In this document: piece after piece, positions 1 to 9,858 of the stretch | Layout: each line of letters opens with the position of its first letter | How positions within the stretch are numbered: position 1 is the stretch's first letter | Source: an uncultured Propionibacteriaceae bacterium | GTDB lineage: Bacteria > Actinomycetota > Actinomycetes > Propionibacteriales > Propionibacteriaceae | Length of the DNA stretch: 64,000 nucleotides | Direction of reading: 5' to 3' | Assembly (NCBI GenBank): GCA_937926975.1 | Contig: CALBCJ010000025.1 | Location: 1 to 64,000, forward strand | Program-made: the position numbers and the translations under genes | The notes under the pieces: generated by a model | Database searches by the model: none | Told to the model about the DNA's origin: nothing | The model's input: the letters and a program-made list of their open reading frames with translations, nothing else

Positions 1-962
<962 letters not shown>

Positions 963-1401
963 GATATCGGTTCGAGCCAGGCTCGGTTACCGTCTCAACA
1001 AGTTCGATTCCTGACGAAAGACCCGTTGCTGGATCTTCAATCATTCATCAAAGGAACCGCCGGCTCACTTCGTGAAGCTCGCCGGACGGGGCACTTGAAA
1101 GTGCATTGTTTGGCATTGACTTTAAGCACGCTGTTGAGTTCTCAAGTTTCGGGTGCGTCCCGCGCTTTGGTCCTGTCGTCCGCCGCTTGGGGCAACTCGT
1201 CTTACTTTAGTGAGGCTTTCGGCTCGGTGTCAACTCGGGCCCTTCGACCTCCACCTGCCCACGCTACCGCCTGTCGAGCCTGGTAGCCCAGGTGCCCGAC
1301 TGGATCGAGTGAGTAGGTGTCCTCACGGTCGGCCGCTGCGCTCCCTGGGGCCATCCGCCTCAGGGCTTCGCTTCGTCCGTATCACCGGCGAGGCCTGGCA
1401 T
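963..1401 (-). other. rrn leader region, no protein gene
   Basis: About 440 bases separate the predicted rrn promoter from 16S. No credible coding sequence is present. At about 1112-1147 the minus strand carries an element with the core TTGAGAACTCAACAGCGTG followed by an AGTCAATGCC-type segment. This element is characteristic of actinobacterial rrn leaders, where it takes part in antitermination and in RNase III processing of the precursor. The rest is presumed transcribed spacer. Confidence 0.75.
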
Positions 1402-1430
1402 ACATTACATGCCGCAGCACCCCTCGTCAA
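1402..1430 (-). promoter_or_regulatory. rrn operon promoter
   Basis: On the minus strand TTGACG (1425-1430) and TAATGT (1402-1407) are separated by exactly 17 bases, a near-consensus housekeeping sigma promoter. It points at the 16S gene and sits directly after the tyrS stop codon. Transcription would start near 1395, giving a leader of about 430 nt. Additional rrn promoters are possible but none as good was seen. Confidence 0.75.
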
Positions 1431-1463
1431 CCCCACTCCGCCGGTCGAGCGGGCCACGGGGCG

Positions 1464-2735
1464 TCAGCCCTGGTCAGAGCCGACTTTGAGGATTCCCACG
1501 GTGCGCTTCCCACGCCGCAGTACGAGGTGTCCCCCGGCTAGCAGGTCACTGGCACCCAGCTCGTAGGCGGGATCGGTCACCCGGACGTTGTTCAGGTAGG
1601 CCCCGCCCTCGTTCACCGCCCGTCGACCGGCGGAGAGGCTCGAGACCACCCCGGCCGTGTGCATCGCCTGGGCAATGGTGACCCTGTCCAGTGAGGCCAC
1701 GCTCCCTCCGCCCACCTCCCGGGCGACTGCCTGCAGCACCCCCGCCGGCAGTGAGCCCAGGTCTCCGTTGCCGAACAGGGCCGCCGCTGCAGCGACCGCG
1801 GCCTCGCGCTCACCGACCGAGTGCACCAGGTCGGTGGCGTCATCGGCCAGCGCCCGCTGAGCCGCCCGCCGGTGGGGCTCTTCGCGGGCCTGACGCTCCA
1901 GGTCCTCAATCTCTTCCCGGCTTCGCATGCTGAAGACCCTCAGGTAGGTCCCCACCATCGAGTCCTCCGCGGAGAGGAAGAACTGGTGGAAGGCGTACGG
2001 CGACGTCATCTCGGGATCAAGCCAGACAGTGCCGCTCTCGGTCTTGCCGAACTTCGTCCCGTCGGCCTTGGTCAGCAGCGGCGTGGCCAGGGCATGGGCC
2101 CGAGCCCCCTCGGAGCGCCGGATCAGCTCGACTCCCGCGGTGAGGTTCCCCCACTGGTCCGAGCCCCCGGTCTGCACAGTCACGTGGTGGCGCCGGAAGA
2201 GCTCGCGGAAGTCCAGCGCCTGCAGCAGCACGTACGAGAACTCGGTGAACGAGATCCCCGACTCCAGGCGGTTGCGGACCACGTCTCGGGCCAGCATCCG
2301 GTTCACCGAGAAGTGCTTGCCGACATCGCGAAGGAAGTCCAGGGTGCCCAGCGACGAGGTCCAGTCGTAGTTGTTGACCACCGTGGCCGCACTGGGGCCG
2401 GTGAACGACACGAACCGCTCGACCTGCGCCTTGATCCGCTCTACCCAGGCCGCCACGACATCGGCCGGGTTGAGGGAGCGCTCGGCGGTCTGCTTCGGGT
2501 CACCGATCAGCCCGGTAGCCCCGCCGACCAGAAGGTACGGACGGTGCCCAGCTGCCTGAAAGTGCCGAGCCAGCACCAGCTGGACGAGGTTGCCGAAGTG
2601 GATCGAGGGGGCGGTCGGGTCGAAGCCGACATAGAAGGACACCGGCCCCGAGTCCAGGTGCGCGGCCAGCGCCGCCTCATCGGTCGACTCGGCGACCAGG
2701 CCTCGCCACTTCAGCTCATCCAGGAGGGCATTCAC
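1464..2735 (-). CDS. tyrS: Tyrosyl-tRNA synthetase
   Basis: This class I aminoacyl-tRNA synthetase charges tRNA-Tyr in the cytoplasm. With the GTG start at 2735 the product is 423 residues, normal for bacterial TyrRS. The HIGH-type motif appears as SIHFGN (about 44-49), and the KMSKS-type loop as KFGKT (about 228-232) within DGTKFGKTESG, typical of TyrRS. The tyrosine-site segment TGGSDQWGN (about 189-197) is intact. A C-terminal S4-like RNA-binding domain ends the protein. The frame is open upstream to 2780, but family alignment favours starting at VNALLDEL; another GTG lies three codons earlier. The rrn promoter begins about 35 bases after its stop. Confidence 0.95.
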   Translation of the reverse strand: MNALLDELKWRGLVAESTDEAALAAHLDSGPVSFYVGFDPTAPSIHFGNLVQLVLARHFQAAGHRPYLLVGGATGLIGDPKQTAERSLNPADVVAAWVERIKAQVERFVSFTGPSAATVVNNYDWTSSLGTLDFLRDVGKHFSVNRMLARDVVRNRLESGISFTEFSYVLLQALDFRELFRRHHVTVQTGGSDQWGNLTAGVELIRRSEGARAHALATPLLTKADGTKFGKTESGTVWLDPEMTSPYAFHQFFLSAEDSMVGTYLRVFSMRSREEIEDLERQAREEPHRRAAQRALADDATDLVHSVGEREAAVAAAAALFGNGDLGSLPAGVLQAVAREVGGGSVASLDRVTIAQAMHTAGVVSSLSAGRRAVNEGGAYLNNVRVTDPAYELGASDLLAGGHLVLRRGKRTVGILKVGSDQG

Positions 2736-2789
2736 CCGGGTCACTCTACCGATGCGGCGACCGCCCAGGTCAGCCCGCACCGGCCGGAG

Positions 2790-3683
2790 TCACCAGTCCA
2801 GCGCGCCCTTGGCCCGCTTGTGGTCCTCGTCAGTGAGCTGGCGGGTCGTGCCGGCCGCCGGGTCATACAGCCAGATCTCGCTCCAGACGTCCTGCTCGGT
2901 CCGGGTGTACGCGATCTGGGTACCGTCGGGCGACCAGCAGCCGAAGACGTCGATCAGCTGGTCGTCGGGGCGCGGTGCGGTCCGGTAGCTGCCTGCCGCC
3001 AGGTCCAAGACTCCGATCGCGCTCTGCGCCGGGTTGCCCTCCGGGCCGAACTGCGAGACACACAGCAGGTTTCCGTCCGGGTGCCAGCTCGGCATCGCCA
3101 GACTCGCACCGACCCGGCCGTACAGGACCATCTGGTCGGCACCGGCCGGCTCGCCGTCGAGGGCCGCCAGCAGCGCCTCCGGACGGATCCGCCCGATCCG
3201 CCACCACGGCGTCGTGGAGTCACCAAACCCCAGCACCAGTCCCCCGACAGGGTGCCAGCTCATCCCGGCGATGTCACTGCCGTCGGGCATCACCAGGACC
3301 TCTCGCCGGGTCCCGTCCGAGACCCGGGTGACGACCACCGTGCCGTACCGCTCGGCGGTGAGGTGCAGCAGCCGGTCGTCGTCGAGCCAGATCGCCGAGT
3401 GCCCCTCGGCCAGGGTGGTCGTCGTGTCGCCGGTGGCCGCGTCCACGACACAGAGCCGAGCCTGATCCTGACCGCCCCCGGTGCGGTGAATCGCGATCCG
3501 GTCCCGCTGCGGAGACCAGGTCGGGTTCCGGTCGCTCACGAAGTCCAGCCTGGTGCTGTCATCGGTGACCCGCCTGATCTCCCCGGTGCCCGGGTCCACG
3601 CGAAAGATGTCCTCCTGGCCAGGGACGTCGACCTCTGGGTCGAGCGAGTAGCTGAAGTAGACGATCTGGTGGTCCTCAGTCAT
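2790..3683 (-). CDS. TolB-like beta-propeller protein
   Basis: The 297-residue protein is built from repeated TolB/PD40-type blades. Recurring motifs are NPTWSPQRDRIAIH, MSWHPVGG, MPSWHPDGN and CWSPDGTQIAY, each with the W-SPDG signature. It has no signal peptide and starts directly with a blade, so a cytoplasmic propeller is likely. Such proteins often act as oligogalacturonate-lyase-like or protein-interaction scaffolds, but no substrate can be assigned here. It lies between tyrS and argH on the same strand, 54 bases upstream of tyrS, and is probably its own unit or co-transcribed with tyrS. Confidence 0.75.
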   Translation of the reverse strand: MTEDHQIVYFSYSLDPEVDVPGQEDIFRVDPGTGEIRRVTDDSTRLDFVSDRNPTWSPQRDRIAIHRTGGGQDQARLCVVDAATGDTTTTLAEGHSAIWLDDDRLLHLTAERYGTVVVTRVSDGTRREVLVMPDGSDIAGMSWHPVGGLVLGFGDSTTPWWRIGRIRPEALLAALDGEPAGADQMVLYGRVGASLAMPSWHPDGNLLCVSQFGPEGNPAQSAIGVLDLAAGSYRTAPRPDDQLIDVFGCWSPDGTQIAYTRTEQDVWSEIWLYDPAAGTTRQLTDEDHKRAKGALDW

Positions 3684-3752
3684 GACAGCTCCTCGCTCCT
3701 CGCTGGTCGTGAGACTACCGCGCCCCCGGAGCCTCGCGGGCTCCCGGCTCGG

Positions 3753-5141
3753 TCAGTCCAGCCCGGCCGCCGCCCGCAGCTCGGCCAGCTGCTCGCGGAC
3801 CCGCGCCTCGGCCGTACCACCACGCCCGTCCCGAGCGGCAGTCGAGCCTGCGACCGTCAGGACCTGCCGGACCTCACCCGTCAGCGCCGGGTCGATCTGG
3901 CCCAGCTGCTCGGCCGACAGCTGCGACAGCTCGAGCCCGTGCTGCTCGCAGTAGCGCACCGCCGCCCCGGCGATGTGGTGGGCCCGGGCGAACGGGACCC
4001 GCTGACGCACCAGCCAGTCAGCCACATCCGTCGCCAGGGAGAAGCCCTGCGGCGCGAGCTGCTCCAACCGCTCGGGGTGGAACCGGAGCGTCGCCACCAT
4101 CCCGGCCACGGCCGGTAGCAGCACCCGCAGCTGGTCCAGCGAGTCGAACAGGGGCTCCTTGTCCTCCTGCAGGTCCCGGTTGTACGCCAGTGGCAGGCCC
4201 TTCAAGGTCGCCAGCAGCCCGGTCAGGTTGCCGATCAGGCGACCAGCCTTGCCGCGAGCCAGCTCGGCCACATCCGGGTTCTTCTTCTGCGGCATGATGC
4301 TCGACCCGGTCGACCAGGCGTCGTCCAGAGTCACGAAGCCAAACTCGTGGGTGCACCAGACGATCACCTCCTCGGCCAGCCGGGAGACGTCCACGGCGAC
4401 CTGGGCGCAGACGTAGGCCGCCTCGGCCACCAGGTCGCGGGCCGCTGTCCCGTCGATCGAGTTCGGCACCGAGTCGGTGAAGCCGAGCTCGCGGGCCACC
4501 AGCTGCGGGTCCAGTCCCAGCGACGTCCCGGCCAGGGCCGCCGAGCCGTACGGGGACTGGTCGAGCCGCGAGCCCAGGTCGCTGATCCGGCCGAGGTCCC
4601 GCACGAGCGGCCAGGCGTGAGCCAGCAGCGCGTGCGACAGCAGCACCGGCTGGGCGTGCTGCAGGTGGGTCCGCCCCGGCATCGCCACCCCGAGGTGCCG
4701 CTCGGCCTGCCCGGCCAGGGCGGCGACCACTGCCCGGATGTCACCGGCCAGCACCGCGGCCGCGTCGCGCAGGTACATCCGCACCAGGGTCGCGATCTGG
4801 TCGTTGCGGGAGCGCCCGGCCCGCAGCCGGCCGGCCAGGTCTGGCCCCAGCTGCTCGGTCAGGCCCCGCTCCAGGGCCCCGTGCACGTCCTCGTCGGTGG
4901 GCTGCGGCCCGAACGTGCCCTGCTCCACCTGCGCGGCCAGGTCGCTGATCCCCGCCAGCAGACCGTCCCGCTCGGCGTCGGTCAGCAGCCCGGCCGCTGA
5001 CAGCGCCTTGACGTGGGCGGCTGAGCCGGCCAGGTCGTACCGCGCCAGCCGCCAGTCGAAGGCCGTGGACTGAGACAGGGCGAACATCGCCTCCGCCGGC
5101 CCGCCCTCGAAGCGGCCTCCCCAGAGCATCCCGTGGGTCAC
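3753..5141 (-). CDS. argH: Argininosuccinate lyase
   Basis: ArgH cleaves argininosuccinate to arginine and fumarate, the last step of arginine synthesis. The 462-residue length and fold are typical. The fumarase/aspartase superfamily signature GSSIMPQKKNPD is present around residues 280-291, and the SRNDQ segment of the active site lies near residue 110. The GTG start overlaps the argR stop by 4 bp (GTGA), so translation is coupled. It is the last gene of the argCJBDRH cluster. Confidence 0.97.
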   Translation of the reverse strand: MTHGMLWGGRFEGGPAEAMFALSQSTAFDWRLARYDLAGSAAHVKALSAAGLLTDAERDGLLAGISDLAAQVEQGTFGPQPTDEDVHGALERGLTEQLGPDLAGRLRAGRSRNDQIATLVRMYLRDAAAVLAGDIRAVVAALAGQAERHLGVAMPGRTHLQHAQPVLLSHALLAHAWPLVRDLGRISDLGSRLDQSPYGSAALAGTSLGLDPQLVARELGFTDSVPNSIDGTAARDLVAEAAYVCAQVAVDVSRLAEEVIVWCTHEFGFVTLDDAWSTGSSIMPQKKNPDVAELARGKAGRLIGNLTGLLATLKGLPLAYNRDLQEDKEPLFDSLDQLRVLLPAVAGMVATLRFHPERLEQLAPQGFSLATDVADWLVRQRVPFARAHHIAGAAVRYCEQHGLELSQLSAEQLGQIDPALTGEVRQVLTVAGSTAARDGRGGTAEARVREQLAELRAAAGLD

Positions 5142-5626
5142 GACTCTCCTTCCGTCCCCAGGCCGAGCAGCCGCTCGGCCAGTACCTCTCCGCCTCCCGG
5201 TGCCCGGGTCACCACCAGCACCGTGTCGTCGCCGGCCACGCAGCCCAGCACCTCGGGCCAGGCGACCCGGTCGAGCGCCGAGGCGACGTACTGGGCGGCG
5301 CCAGCCGGGGTCCGCACCACGACCAGGTTGCCCGAGCCCTCGGCCCGCAGCACCAGCTCCTGGCAGACCCGGCCCAGCCGGGCCTCGGCCTCCGGGTGCT
5401 CGAAGGCCTGGTCGTCGGGGATCGCGTACGCGAGCGCACCGCCCGCCCCACGGACCCGGACCGCTCGCAGCTCGACCAGGTCCCGCGACACGGTCGACTG
5501 GGTGATGTCCCAGCCGTCGGCGGCCAGCAGCCGCTGCAGCTCGCCCTGCGACGACACCACGTGCTGGGCCAGGAGCTCCGCTATCCGGGCCTGCCGGCGG
5601 GCCTTGGGGACCTCGCTGCGGCTCAC
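5138..5626 (-). CDS. argR: Arginine repressor ArgR
   Basis: The 162-residue protein has an N-terminal winged helix (about 1-75) with the ITQSTVSRDL recognition region. The C-terminal oligomerisation and arginine-binding domain carries the GDDT motif. It binds ARG boxes when arginine is plentiful; candidate boxes lie in front of argC (9815-9850). Its GTG start overlaps the argD stop by 4 bp, and its own stop overlaps argH. In many actinobacteria argF sits between argD and argR, but here the two genes overlap directly, so argF is not in the cluster. Confidence 0.95.
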   Translation of the reverse strand: MSRSEVPKARRQARIAELLAQHVVSSQGELQRLLAADGWDITQSTVSRDLVELRAVRVRGAGGALAYAIPDDQAFEHPEAEARLGRVCQELVLRAEGSGNLVVVRTPAGAAQYVASALDRVAWPEVLGCVAGDDTVLVVTRAPGGGEVLAERLLGLGTEGES

Positions 5627-6777
5627 CCGCGAGCCGCCTGCACCAGACCCGGCCAGGCCTCGATGAACTCCTCCAGGTCGGTCCGGGAGATGACCAGGGG
5701 CGGCGCGATCCGGAGCCGGTCCGGCCGGGGAGCGTTGAGCACGAAGCCCGCGTCGAGCGCCGCCGCCACCAGCGCCGGGCCGACCGGCTCGCTCAGCTGG
5801 ACCCCGCGCAGCAGCCCGCGCCCGTCGACCCGCTCGACCCCGGCCATGCTGCTCAGGGCCTGGGCCAGCCAGTCACCGACCGCGACAACCTGCGGCAGCA
5901 GCACCTCCAGCTCCTCGAGGACCGTCAGAGCGGCCCGGGCAGCCAGCGGGTTCCCGCCGAAGGTGGTCCCGTGCATCCCCGGCTGAAACAGGTCAGCGGT
6001 GCCGCCGGTCGCCAGGCAGGCCCCGACCGGGAAGCCGTTGCCGAGCCCCTTGGCCACCGTGACCAGGTCCGGCACCACCTGCTCGCGGCTGTGGTCGAAC
6101 CAGGCCCCGGTTCGCCCGATCCCGGTCTGCACCTCGTCCAGCCAGAGCAGGGCCCCGGCCGAGGCGGTGATCTCGCGGGCAGCCCTCAGGTACCCCTCCG
6201 GGGGGACGATGACCCCGGCCTCGCCCTGGATCGGCTCCAGCACCACCGCTGCAACGGTGTCGTCGACAGCGGCCGCGAGGGCCGCCTGGTCCCCGTACGG
6301 GACGAAGGTGACCTCGCCGGCCAAGGGGGCGAACGGCTCCCGGTAGGCAGGCTTGTGGGTGACCGTGAGAGCGCCCATGGTCCGGCCGTGGAAACCGTTC
6401 TCGGCGGCCACCAGCCGGGTCCGGCCGGTACGCCGGGTGAGCTTGAAGGCCGCCTCGTTGGCCTCGGTGCCGGAGTTGCACAGGAAGACCCGGGCCTCGT
6501 GGCCGAGCAGCTCGGTCAGCCGGGCGCCAAGCGCGATCTGGTTCACGGAGGTGAACAGGTTCGAGACATGGCTCACGGTCGCGACCTGCTCGCTGATGGC
6601 CTGGACGAAGCGCGGGTGAGCGTGGCCCAGTGAGTTGGTCGCGATCCCTCCGAGCAGGTCCAGGTAGCGCTTCCCCTCGTCGTCGACGAGCCAGACCCCC
6701 TCCCCTCGGACGAACTCCCGGGCCGGGGTCCCGAAGGTGTTCATCAAGGCCGCCCCGTACGCTTCCTGCCAGCTCAC
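5623..6777 (-). CDS. argD: Acetylornithine aminotransferase
   Basis: This PLP-dependent class III aminotransferase converts N-acetylglutamate semialdehyde to N-acetylornithine. The 384 residues include the PLP-phosphate region NSGTEANEAAFK, the LDEVQTGIGRTG segment with the PLP-contacting Asp, and the Schiff-base Lys in VTVAKGLGNGFP. The GTG start (GTGAGCTGGCAG) overlaps the argB stop by 4 bp. Start and length fit actinobacterial ArgD. Ornithine or succinyl-diaminopimelate could be secondary substrates, as in other ArgD enzymes. Confidence 0.96.
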   Translation of the reverse strand: MSWQEAYGAALMNTFGTPAREFVRGEGVWLVDDEGKRYLDLLGGIATNSLGHAHPRFVQAISEQVATVSHVSNLFTSVNQIALGARLTELLGHEARVFLCNSGTEANEAAFKLTRRTGRTRLVAAENGFHGRTMGALTVTHKPAYREPFAPLAGEVTFVPYGDQAALAAAVDDTVAAVVLEPIQGEAGVIVPPEGYLRAAREITASAGALLWLDEVQTGIGRTGAWFDHSREQVVPDLVTVAKGLGNGFPVGACLATGGTADLFQPGMHGTTFGGNPLAARAALTVLEELEVLLPQVVAVGDWLAQALSSMAGVERVDGRGLLRGVQLSEPVGPALVAAALDAGFVLNAPRPDRLRIAPPLVISRTDLEEFIEAWPGLVQAARG

Positions 6778-7607
6778 TGCCCGTCCTCCTCACCGGCCAC
6801 CACCGTGGTGCCAGAGCCTGTACCGGCGAGGTCTGACAGCACCGCGTGCGGGACCCGTCCGTCAATCACCGTAGCCTGGCCGACCCCGCCCCGGACCGCT
6901 GCCAGGCAGGCCTCCATCTTCGGCCGCATCCCGGACTCCAGCTGCGCCAGCAGCTGCTCCAGCTCACCGGTGGTGATCCGGTCGACCACCTCGGTCGAGG
7001 CAGGCCAGTCCCGGTAGAGGCCAGCCACGTCGGTCAGCACCACCAGCCGAGCCGCCCCCAGCGCCACCGCCAGCGCGGCCGCGGCAGTGTCGGCGTTGAC
7101 GTTGTGGACGATGCCCTGGGCGTCGGGAGCCACCGTCGCCACGACCGGCACCCGGCCGGCCGCCAGCAGGTCCTGAACCAGGCCTGGGCGGACCTCGGTG
7201 ACCTCACCGACCAGGCCCAGGTCGACCTCCTCGCCGTCGAGGACCAGCCCCTTGCGGGTGGCGACGAAGGTCCCGGCGTCCTCGCCGGAGATCCCGACCG
7301 CCACCGGGGTCTGGGCGTTGATCCGACCCACGAGGTCCCGCCCGACCTGGCCGACCAGGACCATCCGGACCACCTGCATCGCCTCGCCGGTGGTGACCCG
7401 CAGGCCACCACGAAACTCGGACGCGATCTGCAGCCGCGACAGCATCGCCGAGATCTGCGGCCCGCCCCCGTGGACGACGACCACGTCGACTCCGGCCGTC
7501 CGCAGCTCGGCGATGTCGCAGGCGAAGGCCCGGACCAGGTCCTCGGCCACCATGGCGTTGCCGCCGTACTTGACGACCACGCACGAACCCGTTGGCAGCG
7601 CGCTCAT
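6774..7607 (-). CDS. argB: Acetylglutamate kinase
   Basis: ArgB phosphorylates N-acetylglutamate, the second step of arginine synthesis. The start at MSALPTGS (ATG at 7607) gives 277 residues and an ATGA overlap with the argJ stop; the open frame upstream of it is an argJ shadow. Amino-acid-kinase motifs are VVVKYGGNAM near the N-terminus, VVVHGGGPQI, and the NVNADTAAAALA segment. Feedback inhibition by arginine is common in this family but cannot be judged from the sequence here. Confidence 0.96.
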   Translation of the reverse strand: MSALPTGSCVVVKYGGNAMVAEDLVRAFACDIAELRTAGVDVVVVHGGGPQISAMLSRLQIASEFRGGLRVTTGEAMQVVRMVLVGQVGRDLVGRINAQTPVAVGISGEDAGTFVATRKGLVLDGEEVDLGLVGEVTEVRPGLVQDLLAAGRVPVVATVAPDAQGIVHNVNADTAAAALAVALGAARLVVLTDVAGLYRDWPASTEVVDRITTGELEQLLAQLESGMRPKMEACLAAVRGGVGQATVIDGRVPHAVLSDLAGTGSGTTVVAGEEDGQ

Positions 7608-8785
7608 GAGGAGTAGTCCGCGTTCTCGGAGACGTAGCCGTGGGTGAGGTCGTTCGTCCAGATCGTGGCCGCCTCGCTGCCGGCGTGGAGGTCGATCCGG
7701 ACCTGGACCTGGCGCGGCCTCAGGTCCACCTGGGCCGGGTCGGCGCCGATCGAGCTCTGCTGGCAGACCGGCACCCCGTTCAGGTACACGTCGATCTCGT
7801 CCGGCGCGAAGGCCGCCTGGGTGGTCCCGACCGCGGCCAGCACCCGCCCCCAGTTGGGGTCGTTGCCGGCGATCGCGCACTTGAACAGGTTCGAGCGGGC
7901 CACCGTACGGGCGACCTCGAGCGCATCGGCCTCGGTAGCGGCTCCGACCACCTCCACCGCGATCTCGTGCTCGGCGCCCTCGGCGTCGGCGATCAGCTGG
8001 CGGGCCAGGTCCTCGCAGACCTCGGTCAGGGTGGTGACCAGGCTGGTCAGCGGCGGGTGCACCCGGCTGGCGCCGCTGGCCATCGCGATCACAGTGTCAT
8101 TGGTCGACATGCAGCCGTCGGAGTCGGCCCGCTCCAAGGTCGTCCGGGTCGCCTGCCGCAGCGCCTCGTCCAGCTCGGTGCGCTCGACCTCGGCGTCGGT
8201 GGTGACCACCGCGAGCATCGTCGCCAGCCCTGGTGCCAGCATCCCGGCTCCCTTGGCCATGCCGCCGACGGTGTAGCCCTCCGGGCCGGTCCGGACCGCG
8301 GTCTTGGGCCGGGTGTCGGTGGTCATGATGGCCTCGGCGGCGGCCGCCCCTCCCCCGGTCCCGAGCCGCCCGACCGCCTCGGCCACCCCGGCCAGCAGCT
8401 GGGGCATCGGCAGCCGGGCCCCGATCAGCCCGGTCGAGCAGAGCCCGACATCCATCGGCAGGCAGCCCAGGTGGTCGGCGGCCGCAGCGGCGGTCTGGGC
8501 GGCGTCGTCACGACCGGCGGCGCCGGTTCCGGCGTTCGCCCCGCCTGAGTTGAGCACCACGGCCACCAGCCGCCGGTCGGCCAGGGCCGCCCGCGACCAG
8601 CCGACGGGGGCAGCGAAGACCCGGTTGGTGGTGAAGACGGCGGCCGCCTCGAACCGGGGGCCGAGGTTGCGCACCACGGCAAGGTCCAGGGCACCGGTCG
8701 CCTTCAGCCCGGCGGCCACCCCGGCGGCCTCGAAGCCTGAGGCGGCGGTGACACCGGTCCGGCCAGCAGCGACGTGCTGGCTCAT
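7604..8785 (-). CDS. argJ: Bifunctional ornithine acetyltransferase / N-acetylglutamate synthase
   Basis: ArgJ transfers the acetyl group of N-acetylornithine to glutamate, recycling acetate in the arginine pathway, and may also acetylate glutamate from acetyl-CoA. The 393-residue precursor cleaves itself into two chains. The cleavage motif is KGAGMLAPGLATML, with nucleophilic Thr at about 189 after Ala188. IMTTDTRPK precedes it as in the family. The start at MSQHVAAG gives an ATGA overlap with argC. Presence of argJ means a cyclic acetyl pathway, so no separate argE is needed. Confidence 0.96.
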   Translation of the reverse strand: MSQHVAAGRTGVTAASGFEAAGVAAGLKATGALDLAVVRNLGPRFEAAAVFTTNRVFAAPVGWSRAALADRRLVAVVLNSGGANAGTGAAGRDDAAQTAAAAADHLGCLPMDVGLCSTGLIGARLPMPQLLAGVAEAVGRLGTGGGAAAAEAIMTTDTRPKTAVRTGPEGYTVGGMAKGAGMLAPGLATMLAVVTTDAEVERTELDEALRQATRTTLERADSDGCMSTNDTVIAMASGASRVHPPLTSLVTTLTEVCEDLARQLIADAEGAEHEIAVEVVGAATEADALEVARTVARSNLFKCAIAGNDPNWGRVLAAVGTTQAAFAPDEIDVYLNGVPVCQQSSIGADPAQVDLRPRQVQVRIDLHAGSEAATIWTNDLTHGYVSENADYSS

Positions 8786-9813
8786 GGGGCGACTCCGTTG
8801 CTGCTCAGGCCCGTGGTCTCGGGCAGGCCGAGGGCGAGGTTGAGGCACTGCACGGCAGCCCCGGCGGTGCCCTTGGTGAGGTTGTCGATCGCGCTCACGG
8901 CGACCAGTCGGCCGGCTGCCTGGTCGACGGCTGTCTGGATCTGGACCGCGTTGCTGGCGACCACCGCCTGGGTCTGGGGCCACTGGCCCTGGGGGAGGTA
9001 GTGCAGGAAGGGCTCGTCGGCGGTGTAGGCCTGGTACGCGGCCCGGACCTGCTCCTCGCTCACCGGCCCGGCCAGCCGGGCGGTGCAGGTGGCGAGGATC
9101 CCCCGAGGCATCGGGACCAGCACCGGGGTGAAGCTGACCCGGGGACTGGTCGCGCCGCAGGCGACCAGGTTCTGCACCATCTCGGGGGTGTGCCGGTGGC
9201 GCCCGCCGACTCCGTACGCCGAGGCCGAGCCCATCACCTCCGAGCCGAGCAGGTGGGGCTTGGCGGCCTTCCCGGCCCCGGAGGTGCCGGAGGCAGCGAC
9301 CACCACCACGTCGCTGCAGTCGACCAGCCCGGCGGCGACCGCAGGGGCTAGGGCCAGGGTGACCGCAGTCGGGTAGCAGCCCGGCACGGCCACCCGGCGG
9401 GTCTGGCGCAGGCGGTCTCGCTGGCCGGGGAGCTCTGGCATCCCGTACGGCCAGGTGCCGGCGTGCTCGCTGCCGTAGAAGGTCTCCCACTGCTCGGCGC
9501 TGGCGAGCCGGAAGTCGGCGCCGACGTCGATCACGAGGACCTCGTCACCCAGCCGGTTCGCGATCGGGGCCGAGGCGCCGTGCGGCAGCGCCAGGATCAC
9601 CACGTCGTGGCCGGCTAGGTTCTCGGCCGTGGTGTCGGCGACCACCCGGTCGGCCAGGCTGGGCAGGTGCGGCAGGTGGTCGCCAAGGCGGCTCCCGGCG
9701 CTGGTCCGCGCGGTCAGGGCTCCGATCTCCACCTCGGGATGGCCGAGCAGCAGGCGCAGCGCCTCGCCCCCGGCGTAGCCGGTACATCCCGCTAGCGTCA
9801 CCGTGTACGTCAC
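8782..9813 (-). CDS. argC: N-acetyl-gamma-glutamyl-phosphate reductase
   Basis: ArgC reduces N-acetylglutamyl phosphate to the semialdehyde using NADPH. The preferred start is the GTG at 9813 (MTYTVTLAG), because family members begin there; a TTG three codons earlier is also open. The product is 343 residues. The Rossmann motif GCTGYAGGE is at about 9-17, and the catalytic Cys lies in VPGCYPTAV. It is the first gene of the argCJBDRH unit, preceded by a promoter overlapped by ARG boxes whose predicted start point lies 0-3 bases from the GTG, so the mRNA may be almost leaderless. Confidence 0.95.
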   Translation of the reverse strand: MTYTVTLAGCTGYAGGEALRLLLGHPEVEIGALTARTSAGSRLGDHLPHLPSLADRVVADTTAENLAGHDVVILALPHGASAPIANRLGDEVLVIDVGADFRLASAEQWETFYGSEHAGTWPYGMPELPGQRDRLRQTRRVAVPGCYPTAVTLALAPAVAAGLVDCSDVVVVAASGTSGAGKAAKPHLLGSEVMGSASAYGVGGRHRHTPEMVQNLVACGATSPRVSFTPVLVPMPRGILATCTARLAGPVSEEQVRAAYQAYTADEPFLHYLPQGQWPQTQAVVASNAVQIQTAVDQAAGRLVAVSAIDNLTKGTAGAAVQCLNLALGLPETTGLSSNGVAP

Positions 9814-9814
9814 G

Positions 9815-9850
9815 ATGCACAACTATGCCGATGTATGCATGATCATGCAA
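9815..9850 (-). promoter_or_regulatory. arg operon promoter with ArgR operator (ARG boxes)
   Basis: In the 45-bp gap between pheT and argC the minus strand has TTGCAT (9845-9850), a 17-base spacer, and CATAGT (9822-9827). The spacer region contains the perfect 14-bp palindrome TGCATGATCATGCA (9836-9849), and a second weaker half-box ATGCACAACTATGC overlaps the -10 (9815-9828). Actinobacterial ARG boxes are built from TGCAT-type elements, so ArgR binding here would block RNA polymerase directly. Confidence 0.75.
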
Positions 9851-9858
9851 ACCGGTGG

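Noticed and set aside
1821..4118. A 765-residue plus-strand open frame opposite tyrS, the propeller gene and argH
   Set aside because: Its residues are typical antisense noise (Val/Arg/Gln/Asp-rich), no family motifs were found, and all three minus-strand genes have strong support.
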